Below, one piece after another: positions 16,760 to 26,400 of a DNA stretch of 64,000 nt (the first letter of the stretch is position 1; each line of letters opens with the position of its first letter). A program made the position numbers and the translations under genes. The notes below the pieces were generated by a model. The model was not told the origin of the DNA. It saw only the letters and a program-made list of their open reading frames with translations, and did not search any database. The stretch comes from Spirosoma terrae (GTDB taxonomy: Bacteria > Bacteroidota > Bacteroidia > Cytophagales > Spirosomataceae): contig NZ_JAAFZH010000017.1 in NCBI RefSeq assembly GCF_010435915.1, positions 62,001 to 126,000 on the forward strand, given 5' to 3'.

Positions 16760-17731
16760 TTACCGTTGTAAATAAGTGCCACCGAGTATGGCACCTTGTG
16801 CAAAGGTCGTGTTTAAGCGGTTCATTTCTTCTGCCGTGAATACAATATCCATCGCTGCGATATTTTCCGGCAAGCGAGACCGACGGCTCATACTGACTAA
16901 CGGCATAATATGATCGCCCTGCTGGTTTACCCAGGCGATGGCTACCTGCGTTGGCGTGTACCCTTTATGTTTGGCTATTTGCTTTAATACGTCAACTTTC
17001 CCCAAGTTATGTAGTAAGTTTTCACCCTGAAAACGAGAGAAATGATTCCGATGATCATGTTCGGACAGCGGGGCTTTTAACTCACCGGTTAGTAAGCCTT
17101 CGGCCGTATTGGCAAAAGCCACAACGCCAATGCCTAATTCCTTAGCTGTTGGCAGGAGTTCGCTTTCTATTTGACGGTCGGCCAACGAATAGCCAATCTC
17201 CAACGCACTGATAGGGTAAATACTGTTGGCTATACGAAGCTGGTCAGCCGTAATTTCTGATACGCCAATGTGACGCACTTTCCCCTCTTTGATCAGGTCG
17301 GCAACCGTTCCAATGATGTCTTCTACTGGTACGCTGCCATCCATCCGGCTGGGCTGGTAAAGGTCAATGGTTTCAACACCCAAACGGGTCAGCGAGTAGT
17401 TTACAAAATTCTTGATCGCGATAGGGCGCAGATCCATCCCCAGCCATTGACCGTTGTGAAAGATGGCGCCGAATTTTACGCTAATGAAAGCATCGTCGCG
17501 CCTGCCTTTAATCGCTCTACCTACCAGCATCTCATTGTGGCCAGCACCGTAAAAATCTCCCATATTTAAAAAGTTAATACCGTTATCCAAGGCTTCGTGG
17601 ATTGTGGCTATACTTTCTGCTTCGTCCGGTGTAGCGCCACCCCAGACGGAAGACATACGCATACAGCCTAAACCAAGTTTGGATACGAGCGGGCCATTGT
17701 GGCCTAATTGAATTTTTGTAATGTTTTTCAT
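16760..17731 (-). CDS. Aldo/keto reductase family protein with altered catalytic tetrad
   Basis: The 323-residue protein has the aldo-keto reductase TIM-barrel signatures: an N-terminal KLGLGCMRMS strand, the DFYGAGHNE helix start with the Tyr proton donor (Tyr61), the active-site Lys (Lys86 in ISVKFGA), HIGVSEITADQL, and a C-terminal NADP-binding segment. Two positions differ from the common tetrad. The Asp of DTADxYG is replaced by Asn56 (FLNMGDFYG), and the His of the HRxD motif is replaced by Ser (QPSRMD). A subgroup with PARLD at the latter place exists, so the Ser change is not unique. Reductase activity on a carbonyl substrate with NADPH is likely but should not be assumed. The ATG at 17731 avoids an implausible leader. 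Confidence 0.85.
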   Translation of the reverse strand: MKNITKIQLGHNGPLVSKLGLGCMRMSSVWGGATPDEAESIATIHEALDNGINFLNMGDFYGAGHNEMLVGRAIKGRRDDAFISVKFGAIFHNGQWLGMDLRPIAIKNFVNYSLTRLGVETIDLYQPSRMDGSVPVEDIIGTVADLIKEGKVRHIGVSEITADQLRIANSIYPISALEIGYSLADRQIESELLPTAKELGIGVVAFANTAEGLLTGELKAPLSEHDHRNHFSRFQGENLLHNLGKVDVLKQIAKHKGYTPTQVAIAWVNQQGDHIMPLVSMSRRSRLPENIAAMDIVFTAEEMNRLNTTFAQGAILGGTYLQR

Positions 17732-17803
17732 ACTGCAAATATCACGGCCCCAACACAAAGCCGTTTTCTTCCACGGCTCAAATAATTTACCTCTACGGCT
17801 CAT

Positions 17804-18012
17804 TTAAGTTAAGCCGTGAGAAGATGATTTTGTGGTGCCAACCCACAGACATAAGAATTGCCGATTGCCTATCTCTGAATTGCATTCGTCTCACCCAAAC
17901 ACTTGCACCTCAGGCGAATGGGTTCTACTGTCCAGGGTGTTTTATTAAGTCGTATCGACGTAGCAGTACTCCATTTTCGGCCATCCTATTTTTGGCCTAC
18001 CTAGCTGACGGT
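17804..18012. other. Intergenic region before the hybrid sensor kinase
   Basis: An 84-codon plus-strand frame (17824-18078) is present, but it has no signal, no recognised pattern and a biased Cys/Pro/Ile composition, so it is not called. The gap should hold promoters for the reductase operon and the kinase. Confidence 0.4.
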
Positions 18013-18042
18013 AAAAAATCTCAACCTGTTTATCAGGTTGAG
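18013..18042 (-). terminator. Minus-strand terminator-like hairpin with no obvious gene
   Basis: CTCAACCTG (18020-18028) pairs with CAGGTTGAG (18034-18042) over a 5-base loop, and the minus-strand RNA runs into six U residues (18013-18018). No minus-strand gene ends here; the only room upstream is the 160-bp leader of the plus-strand kinase. Confidence 0.55.
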
Positions 18043-18142
18043 GTAAAGGCTGAGTGGTTTATACCACAGCGTTATTGATTGGCGTAAATACAATTAACTA
18101 TAAATCCATTTTCGCCTGCATCACGTAGAACAGAGATCATAA

Positions 18143-18177
18143 TTGCTTTAACTAAAATGGACTAGTACTATTTTTTG
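18143..18177 (+). promoter_or_regulatory. Promoter-like pair before the hybrid sensor kinase
   Basis: A TTG at 18143-18145 is followed 23 bases later by TATTTTTTG (18169-18177), close to TAnnTTTG with one extra base. The implied leader to the ATG at 18202 is under 20 nt. Confidence 0.3.
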
Positions 18178-18201
18178 TGCTTTCCCAGCCCAAATGAGTT
18201 G

Positions 18202-21200
18202 ATGCGCCTTCTTTTCTTATTTTTTTGCTTACTGCCTCTCTCACTCTATGCTCAGCTCAAAGGTTGGCAGGAGATTACCATATCCGAAGGTTTGTCGCAA
18301 GGAATGATCTATGATCTGAAACAAGATCAGAAGGGTTTTATCTGGGCAGCAACCAAAGACGGCTTGAATCGGTACGACGGCTACAACTTTACCGTTTTCA
18401 CCCACGATGCCTATAACAAATACAGCCTGTCGTCTAATGCGTGTTCAACGCTACTGGTTGATCATCGGGGCCGTTTGTGGGTAGGAACGCTTACGAATGG
18501 CCTGAACCTTTACGATGACCGAACGCAGCGGTTTTACTACATCGATATGAGCGATCCGGCATCGCCCGATGCCGGTAATTTCGAAATTGTCTCACTCCAT
18601 GAAGATCCTGAAGGCAATATCTGGGTGGGAACCAGTCAGAATAAACTCGTCAAAATCACCCTGTCCGATTCGCTTAAAACCGGTTTCCCTGCTCAGGCTA
18701 ATGCCACCGGACAGGTTCGATTCAGCCGGTTCTCATTTCCGTTATTTGGCGCCGACAATCGAGATTCCCCTACGCATATTGTCTTTCATGCCGACGGACA
18801 AGCGATGGTTAGTGCCGCCAGAGGACTGTTTACGATTAACTGGCAGTATCCCGAAGGCGTTACTCAAGTTCCCCAATTTGGGAGTATGGCTTCCCTAGTC
18901 CAGGTCACGCCGAAAAAAAACCGATCCGATTACTGGTTTGGGTTCATTGCCAATTCGCTCATTGGCTGGCAGAAGACCAAACGCAAGATTATCCGGCTGC
19001 CACCCATCAAAAACTACAATGTGTATCTGGTTGCGATGGACGACCATACAATAGCCGTGGCAACGCCCGATTTTTTGTGGCTCATGTCGCCTGAGCAGCT
19101 CTATGCCCAGGATAGCTTGTCGGCTCGTAATGCATTTGCCGTTATGCCCCCGAATGTATTTGCGGTGTCCAAACTGCTCATCGATAAGACCGGTAATATC
19201 TGGGTGGGTACGGGTGGGTATGGTCTACGACGATTCAGTCCACGTATCAAGCAATTTAAGACGTACCTCCCAAGTGCTTCACTCACGTATCTATTCCAGG
19301 ATAGACAGGGGCAACTCTATGTTCGGGATCAGTTCGACTATAGGCAGTTAGTTCAGTCCGGTAATCGTCGGATAAAGATCCCTTTTCGGGATAATACCAG
19401 CAGTATTCTGTACGAGCAGTCAAAGTATTTAATGCAGGACCGGCAAGGTTTTTTCTGGGCATCCGTAAATAGTACCCAACCCATTGCTACTACTCATCAG
19501 TTCGTTAAGTTTTCGGAGAATTGGCAACGGCTGAAAACGTATTCGATGCCATCCGGAACTGCTTTTGGTCGGTATGGCAACCAAACCCGGGAAGATAAAG
19601 CGGGGTATCTCTGGATCGGGGCGATGAATGGAAAGCTCCTTCGATTTGACCCGACCACTGAAACCTTCACTGTATTTTCTTACCAGCATCTATTGCCCAG
19701 GCAAGCCGCAGAAGTTGAAACGTACTCTCTGTATTTTGATGGCAGCGGTACGTGCTGGATTGGTACGCAGAGTGGCCTTGTTCGGGTTGATCATCCAGAA
19801 ACAAAGCCCGCTTTTTCGGTATACAAAAATGATGTTTCCAGGCGTGAAAGTCTGAGTAACGATTTTGTGTCGAGTACCGTCGACGATCCCGATCAGCCGG
19901 AAAAATACCTCTGGGTGAGCACGAAAGGGGGAGGCCTGGACAGGCTCGATAAACAAACGGGTCAGTTTCAGCATTTCACCGAAGCCCAGGGCTTGCCCAA
20001 TAAAGTGGTGTATGGTATTCTGACAGACGAGTTTAAAAATCTTTGGATGAGTACGAATCGGGGGCTGGCTCAGTTTAATCCCAGAACGCTCAAGTTTCGA
20101 AATTATACGAAAACCGACGGGCTTCAGGACGATGAATTTAATACGGGTTCCTTTCTTAAAACGGTATCCGGCGAACTACTTTTTGGGGGCGTAAATGGAC
20201 TAACTGCCTTCCAATCCAAAGATATAGCAACCACTGCGTCCGGCTCTGCACCTCTGGTGCACATTATCGGGTTAAAAATTAATAATGAAGCCGTAGTTGT
20301 GGGAGCACCCGACGGTATTCTGCCGGCAAGCATCGAACAGACGAATCGGCTCGATTTGTCGCATACCCAAAACTTACTGACGCTGGAATTTACCGTCATG
20401 GATTACACCAATTCAGCCAAAAATCAGTTTCGATACCGGCTGGATGGTATTGATCAGGATTGGGTAGAGGCTGGTACCAATCGGTTCGCTAACTACGCAC
20501 AACTACCCAGCGGTACGTATACGTTTGAGCTGCAAGGGTCAACGAACGGCGATGTCTGGAGCAAATCCGCCCCGTTGGTCATACGTATCCACCCTCCTTT
20601 TTACCGAACCTGGTGGGCATACATGCTGTATTTCTGTATCGTACTGCTTGTCATTTGGCAGCTATATCAATTTCAGAAACAACGGTGGTTACTCCAACAA
20701 CAGGTGGTGTTTGAGCAGAATGAGACCAATAGACTGGCGGAGCTTGATACGTTAAAAACACAGTTTTTCACGAATATTTCCCATGAATTCCGCACACCAC
20801 TGACCTTAATTTTAGGGCCACTGACGGATTTGAAGCGACGTTTTCAGACTGAAAAGGTCGTTACGTTGACCGAGCCAGTGGTAACGTTGATGGAGCAGAA
20901 TAGCAATCGGCTACTTAGCCTGATCAACCAACTGCTCGACCTGAGTAAGCTGGAAGCCAATCAGCTCAAGGCAGCGCCACAACCGGGTGATATTGCCGTT
21001 TTCATTCGCACATTGGCGCGTTCATTCAATTCGCTGGCCGAGAGTCGGCAGATCAGCTTCTCGTTCGCACAAACGCAAGACCATGTCCAGGCGAGTTTTG
21101 ATCGTGATAAAATCGAAAAAATAATAACCAATCTGCTTTCGAATGCCTTCAAGTTCACACCCGTCGGTAAACAGGTTCTGCTACGTATCGACTATCCTAG

Positions 21201-22338
21201 CTCAGAAACCACCGATGAGTTGGTTATTACCGTAGAAGACACGGGTATTGGCATTGCTCCGGCTAATCTGGCAGCCATATTCGAGCGCTTTTATCAGGTC
21301 GATAGTAAAGCTAATCGGATGTATGAAGGCACGGGTATCGGACTATCGCTAGTCAATGAACTGGTTAAAGTACTGGGAGGCACCATCGACGTTGCCAGCA
21401 CCGAGGGTATTGGTACGAGTTTTACGGTTCGTTTGCCGCTGGTTCGTCTTGAGCAGCAGATACGTAGTGATAACTCCGAATTGCCTGAGCCTATAGAACG
21501 TAGCACTACGTCCCCGTCTGATCTGAGTGATACGTCCTCGACAGCTCCGACAACGGATAACGTACTACTCATTATTGACGATAACGCGGATATTCGGGCT
21601 TATGTACGTAGCGTGTTCGAGTCGGATTATCACATCATCGAAGCCAATGATGGACAGGATGGGCTGGAGAAAGCTACAGCCAGCTTACCAACCGTCATTA
21701 TCTGTGATTTGATGATGCCCCGGCTCGATGGGTTAGGTTTTTGCCGGCAGCTTAAACAGCAGGAAACAACCAGTCACATTCCGGTCATTATGCTAACCGC
21801 CAGATCAACCGTGGAAGATCGCATCGAAGGTCTGGAGCTAGGGGCCGATGATTACCTGACCAAGCCCTTCAATCAGGCCGAACTCAAGATCCGTGTGCGA
21901 AATCTAGTGCAGAAGCAGGTCCGACTGCAGCAATACTACGGTAGTAAAATCAACGCTGAGAGCAAGGTACCGAATGAGCCAGGGCACTCCGCGAAAGAGG
22001 AACTATTTTTGACCAAGGCGCTTACTGTCGTGAGATCACAAATGGCGGATAGTAGCTTCGGGGTAGAAACGTTTAGCCAGCTGATGACCATGAGCCAGAG
22101 CCAGCTGGTACGTAAACTGAAAGCTCTGACCGGTCAGACTGCCGTTGAATATATACGTACGATTCGCCTGGAAGCGGCAGCCGAGTTATTGCGCCAGGGA
22201 GAGGGCGTTTCAGTGGTAGCCTATCAGGTCGGCTTCGAAAGCCTGTCTTATTTCAGCCGCGTTTTTCAGGAAAAATTTGGTGTTACACCTTCTTCGTATG
22301 AACCCCCAACTTACCTGGATAAACGCCAAGACAAGTAA
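18202..22338 (+). CDS. Hybrid two-component system protein: propeller sensor, histidine kinase, receiver, AraC output
   Basis: This 1378-residue regulator combines sensing and DNA binding in one inner-membrane protein. After a signal peptide (1-18) comes a large periplasmic part: two-component regulator propeller repeats (about 25-690, recurrent GLNRYDG / GNIWVGT motifs) and a Y_Y_Y domain (about 715-785). A membrane span follows (about 795-815), then HisKA with the phosphorylated His861 in SHEFRTPL, an ATPase domain with N box NLLSNAFKF and G boxes DTGIGI and GTGIGLSLV, a receiver with Asp1169 in CDLMMPRLDG and the conserved TKPF lysine, and a C-terminal AraC helix-turn-helix (about 1270-1375). 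Such proteins usually control polysaccharide utilisation operons, but no SusC/SusD genes are in this window. The start was moved from 18175 to the signal peptide. Confidence 0.95.
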   Translation: MRLLFLFFCLLPLSLYAQLKGWQEITISEGLSQGMIYDLKQDQKGFIWAATKDGLNRYDGYNFTVFTHDAYNKYSLSSNACSTLLVDHRGRLWVGTLTNGLNLYDDRTQRFYYIDMSDPASPDAGNFEIVSLHEDPEGNIWVGTSQNKLVKITLSDSLKTGFPAQANATGQVRFSRFSFPLFGADNRDSPTHIVFHADGQAMVSAARGLFTINWQYPEGVTQVPQFGSMASLVQVTPKKNRSDYWFGFIANSLIGWQKTKRKIIRLPPIKNYNVYLVAMDDHTIAVATPDFLWLMSPEQLYAQDSLSARNAFAVMPPNVFAVSKLLIDKTGNIWVGTGGYGLRRFSPRIKQFKTYLPSASLTYLFQDRQGQLYVRDQFDYRQLVQSGNRRIKIPFRDNTSSILYEQSKYLMQDRQGFFWASVNSTQPIATTHQFVKFSENWQRLKTYSMPSGTAFGRYGNQTREDKAGYLWIGAMNGKLLRFDPTTETFTVFSYQHLLPRQAAEVETYSLYFDGSGTCWIGTQSGLVRVDHPETKPAFSVYKNDVSRRESLSNDFVSSTVDDPDQPEKYLWVSTKGGGLDRLDKQTGQFQHFTEAQGLPNKVVYGILTDEFKNLWMSTNRGLAQFNPRTLKFRNYTKTDGLQDDEFNTGSFLKTVSGELLFGGVNGLTAFQSKDIATTASGSAPLVHIIGLKINNEAVVVGAPDGILPASIEQTNRLDLSHTQNLLTLEFTVMDYTNSAKNQFRYRLDGIDQDWVEAGTNRFANYAQLPSGTYTFELQGSTNGDVWSKSAPLVIRIHPPFYRTWWAYMLYFCIVLLVIWQLYQFQKQRWLLQQQVVFEQNETNRLAELDTLKTQFFTNISHEFRTPLTLILGPLTDLKRRFQTEKVVTLTEPVVTLMEQNSNRLLSLINQLLDLSKLEANQLKAAPQPGDIAVFIRTLARSFNSLAESRQISFSFAQTQDHVQASFDRDKIEKIITNLLSNAFKFTPVGKQVLLRIDYPSSETTDELVITVEDTGIGIAPANLAAIFERFYQVDSKANRMYEGTGIGLSLVNELVKVLGGTIDVASTEGIGTSFTVRLPLVRLEQQIRSDNSELPEPIERSTTSPSDLSDTSSTAPTTDNVLLIIDDNADIRAYVRSVFESDYHIIEANDGQDGLEKATASLPTVIICDLMMPRLDGLGFCRQLKQQETTSHIPVIMLTARSTVEDRIEGLELGADDYLTKPFNQAELKIRVRNLVQKQVRLQQYYGSKINAESKVPNEPGHSAKEELFLTKALTVVRSQMADSSFGVETFSQLMTMSQSQLVRKLKALTGQTAVEYIRTIRLEAAAELLRQGEGVSVVAYQVGFESLSYFSRVFQEKFGVTPSSYEPPTYLDKRQDK

Positions 22339-22543
22339 CCAAACTCACACATCTCACCATTTACAGGGAACTATGAGTCATTTTTCTGCACATTGACGTA
22401 CTTAAAAACGAGTAACTATCGAAAATGAGCAAAAGATTGACGAAAATGAGCTAACACAGGCTGACTGGAATCGGGCAATTTTACCCTTATCAATCTGATC
22501 GTATTATCAGTTGATGATCTCCTCTTTCAATTGCCGTTCAGCT

Positions 22544-23299
22544 ATGAAAAACTACCTTTACCTGCTCATCCTATCTATCTTTCTTTATTCCTGCTCAACT
22601 CCTGATACTGCCAATCAACCCCAGCGTTTGTACGGACCAACCGTAACAATGGGTAATGGTACGGCCAAAACCTGGTTCATGCCCGATGCTCAGGGTAACC
22701 CAACGTCTATTGGTTTCACACTCAGTAAAGGCGCGTACGACAATCTGCCCGCTACGTTGCCCGAAACCAGTTATATGCTGGCTCTACCCGACGAAGCCAC
22801 CAGCAAAACGCCTTACAAACATGTCATGATCAACTGGAATCCTCAGGGTCATGAACCGGCGGGTATTTATACGGTACCTCACTTCGATTTTCATTTTTAC
22901 ATGCAGCCGATGAATGAGGTGATGGCGATACCCGTTTATACCGCTGCCACGGCCGCCAGGTTCGATAAAGTACCCGCTTCGGTCTATTTGCCGACCGATT
23001 TTGCGAAGGGGCCCGGTGGCGTACCCATGATGGGCGCCCACTGGTCGGATATGACCAGCCCGGAGTTTAAAGGAAGTCCGTTTACCGAGACGTTCGTGTA
23101 TGGGAGCTACGATGGGCGCGTTACGTTCTGGGAGCAGATGGTAGCCATGAGTTACCTCAAAACGAATCCTAGCTTCGACAAAGCCATCAAACTACCGGCT
23201 CAGTACGAAACGCCGGGCTACTACCCCACCCGCTATAGCATACGTACCAATGCCGACGGCAGTCAGGACGTAGCGCTTGATGGATTCACCAAGCGATAA
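22544..23299 (+). CDS. DUF5602-like lipoprotein with a His-rich motif
   Basis: The 251-residue protein begins with a lipoprotein signal peptide ending in LYSC, so the mature N-terminus is a lipidated Cys. The body resembles DUF5602 proteins: YGPTVTMGNGTAKTWF near the start, then HVMINWNPQGHEP and a PHFDFHFYM cluster at about 120-130 whose three His residues may bind a metal. The function is unknown in this family. It lies 205 bp downstream of the hybrid sensor kinase on the same strand, so it may be one of its targets. The ATG at 22544 is chosen because it gives the lipoprotein signal; an in-frame start lies 33 bp upstream. Confidence 0.8.
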   Translation: MKNYLYLLILSIFLYSCSTPDTANQPQRLYGPTVTMGNGTAKTWFMPDAQGNPTSIGFTLSKGAYDNLPATLPETSYMLALPDEATSKTPYKHVMINWNPQGHEPAGIYTVPHFDFHFYMQPMNEVMAIPVYTAATAARFDKVPASVYLPTDFAKGPGGVPMMGAHWSDMTSPEFKGSPFTETFVYGSYDGRVTFWEQMVAMSYLKTNPSFDKAIKLPAQYETPGYYPTRYSIRTNADGSQDVALDGFTKR

Positions 23300-23348
23300 C
23301 CGCTTTCCGCTTCATCCCTACCTCCACATTCTTCCTGTTCAACCAATC

Positions 23349-23377
23349 AGGTGTAGCGACAGCCTGTCGCTACACCT
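23349..23377. repeat. Short perfect palindrome of the GTAGCGAC type
   Basis: AGGTGTAGCGACAG and its exact complement flank one central base, in the gap between the lipoprotein gene and the giant gene. It could act as a terminator without a T-tract, or as a dispersed palindromic element; related cores occur in other gaps. Confidence 0.7.
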
Positions 23378-23411
23378 GCGTCACTACGTGAACTTTTTAC
23401 CAATCTCGTTT

Positions 23412-26400
23412 ATGAATACTTTTCTACGTTATAAGCAACATGTCACTAACCTGCGGTTATGGATGCTGTTCATTGGCTTATGCACGCTAAGCCTAACGAC
23501 TCAGGCTCAGACCATTCGTTACGTTAAGCAAGGGGGAGCGGGCAACGGCAGCAGTTGGACCAACGCCAGTGGCGATTTGCAGGCTATGATCAACGCCAGT
23601 GGAGTGCAGCAGGTGTGGGTGGCGGCCGGTACCTACAAGCCGGGGGGCAACGCTAACACTAACCGTACCATCAGCTTTTCAATGAAGAACGGGGTAGCGA
23701 TCTACGGGGGCTTCGCAGGCAACGAAACGGCCCTCAATCAACGTCCGGCGATCAACCCTACCACTGGCCAGTCCTCCAACAGTATCCTCTCCGGTGAAAT
23801 TGGCAACTCCGGTAGCGCCGACAATAGCTTTCACGTGGTTAACAACGACCAGACGGGCATTGATAATACGGCTATTCTGGATGGCTTTATCATCAGGGGG
23901 GGCAATGCCAATGATATGAACAACGGTAACGATGGTACAGGTGGTGGCATGCTTAATGTATCGACCAGCCCAACAGTACGCAACTGTAGTTTTCTTAGCA
24001 ATTCAGCTTCTGATTATGGGGGCGGGGGAATGTACAATCTCAGCGGCAATCCAAGCCTGACCAACTGCTCCTTCCAGGGCAATACTACGTCTGGAAATGG
24101 CGGGGGAATGTACAATGTTACCAGCAATCCAAGCCTGACCAACTGCTCCTTCCAGACCAATTCCGCTTCTGGTAGTGGCGGGGGGATGTACAACGAATCC
24201 AGCAACAGTCCCAGTCTGATCAGCTGCTCCTTCCTGAGTAATACCGCTAACGATGGCGCAGGACTATACAATTATAGTAGTAATCCTGGTTTGACCAACT
24301 GCTCCTTCCAGAGTAATACCGCTTCCAGCACTGGCGGAGGAATGTACAACATAACCAACAGCAGTGCTATCCTGACCAACTGCTCCTTCCAAAGCAATAG
24401 CGCTACCAGTGCTGGGGGCGGGGTATACAATGATCGCAGCAATCCCAGCCTGACTAACTGTTCTTTCCAAAGCAATACCGCTACCAGTGGCGGAGGGATA
24501 AATAATGTTAACAGTACGTACAGCCCGATCAACTGCTCCTTCCTAAATAACTCGGCGCTCACTAGCGGGGGGGGCATCTACAACAATTCCAGTAGTGTTG
24601 TCAACGTAACTAACGGCTCCTTCCAGGGCAACTCGGCGATCGCTAACGGGGGAGCTATCTATACGGAGAGAGCTTGTACACTGACTAACTGTGTATTATT
24701 TGGCAATGGGGCCGCCAATACGCTGGCTACCGTTCGTAGTAATGTGGCGATAACGCTCCTTTATAGCCTGATTGAGGCTGCTGAAACAGGATTCACCGAC
24801 GGAGGTAACAACAGCCGTACACCCACCTCGCCTTTCGTCTCCACCAGCTCTAACCAGCTCAAAGGCTGTGCCCCAGCCATCAATGCGGGCAGCAATTCCG
24901 CTTATACCACCGCCAATGGACCTGCCAATGATCTGGCCGGAAACACCCGCGTGTTTGGCGGCACGATCGACATGGGAGCTTATGAGTATCAGGCCGCGCC
25001 CAGCGCTGGTTTGACTATAATCAATCCAGCTACCACAGTCACTACCCAGGGGAGTTCGTTCAGTAGTGCGTTTAATGCATCAGGGGGTACGTCTCCGTAT
25101 AGTTTTAGTCTGGCCAGTGGTACGTTGCCGACAAGTCTGAGCCTGTCCACTACGGGTGGGTTGAGCGGATTCCTCACGCAGACCGGTAGTTTTTCGATTG
25201 CCGTCTGGGCCGCCGATGCCAACGGCTGTTCAAGGATGAGTGCTGCGTACACGTTGACCGTGAACCCCGAACCCTGCCCGCCAGACTTACAGGTTACGAA
25301 TACCAACGATGCCGGAGCCGGCAGTTTGCGCCAGGCTATGCTCAATGTGGCCGCAACGACATGCGGTGGACCTTTTACCATTACGGTCGGTGTAAGTGGT
25401 ACGATCAATCTGGCCAGCGCGCTGCCCGATGTTGATAAAAACATAACCTTCATCGGGCCGGGTGCCAGCAATCTGACCATCCGCAGAAATTCGGGCGGTA
25501 GCTACCGGCTTTTCAACATTATTCCCGACAGAACGGTCCGCTTTGATGGCTTTACACTAGCCAATGGGAGCGCGTCTGATCAGGGTGGGGCGATTTACTT
25601 TTCCAGCGGATCGTTGACCGTCGCCAATTGTGTATTTGTTGATAACCAGGCCGGTTTGATTGCTGGAGCTATACGGAGTGGGGGAAATTTAGTCGTAACA
25701 AACTGTCAGTTTGTCAATAACAGGGGTTCGGGAGTCCAGACCACGGGGGGAGCTATTTCTCAGGCCGGTGGCTCTTGTGCCATCACTAACAGTACGTTCA
25801 TGGGTAATCAGGCCAGTGGTGGGGGAGCCTTCTTCAATGACGTGGGCGCGCCAACGCCTATATTTACCAATTGCACATTTAGCGCCAATACGGCTACCGT
25901 GTACGGAGGAGGTCTGTGGATACGAGGTGGCGGAACCCTGGTAAACTGCACCATTACGAATAATAGCGCAAGCATTGGGGGCGGAATTTCTGCTCCTGAC
26001 GTAAATGCGACCCTAAAGAACTGTATTCTAGTCGGTAATACGGGTGACTCTGATGCTAATTTAGATGGTACGGCTGCGGCAGCGTCTTCGTATAATTTTA
26101 TCGGCGCCAACGGATCTGGCGGATTAACGAACGGTTCCAATGGAAATATTATCGGTGCAAGCAATCCGCTACTGGCTCCCTTAGCCAACTACGGGGGAAC
26201 TACCCAAACGCACGCGCTGCTGCCAGGCAGTCCAGCCATCAACGCCGGTACGGCCAGTGGCGTACCCAGCACCGACCAGCGGGGTATTAGCCGGGTAAGC
26301 ACAACCGACATTGGTTCGTTTGAGTCGCGAGGCTTCACGCTGGCGTTCAGTAGTGGTAGCTCGCAAACGGCCACCGCTGGAACGGCCTTTGCCAATCCGT

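Noticed and set aside
17824..18078. 84-codon plus-strand frame before the hybrid kinase
   Set aside because: No recognised pattern, contains the minus-strand terminator hairpin, and no plausible promoter or start context.
23277..23411. 45-residue N-terminal extension of the giant protein
   Set aside because: It overlaps the lipoprotein gene, contains the palindrome at 23349, and hides the signal peptide beginning at 23412.
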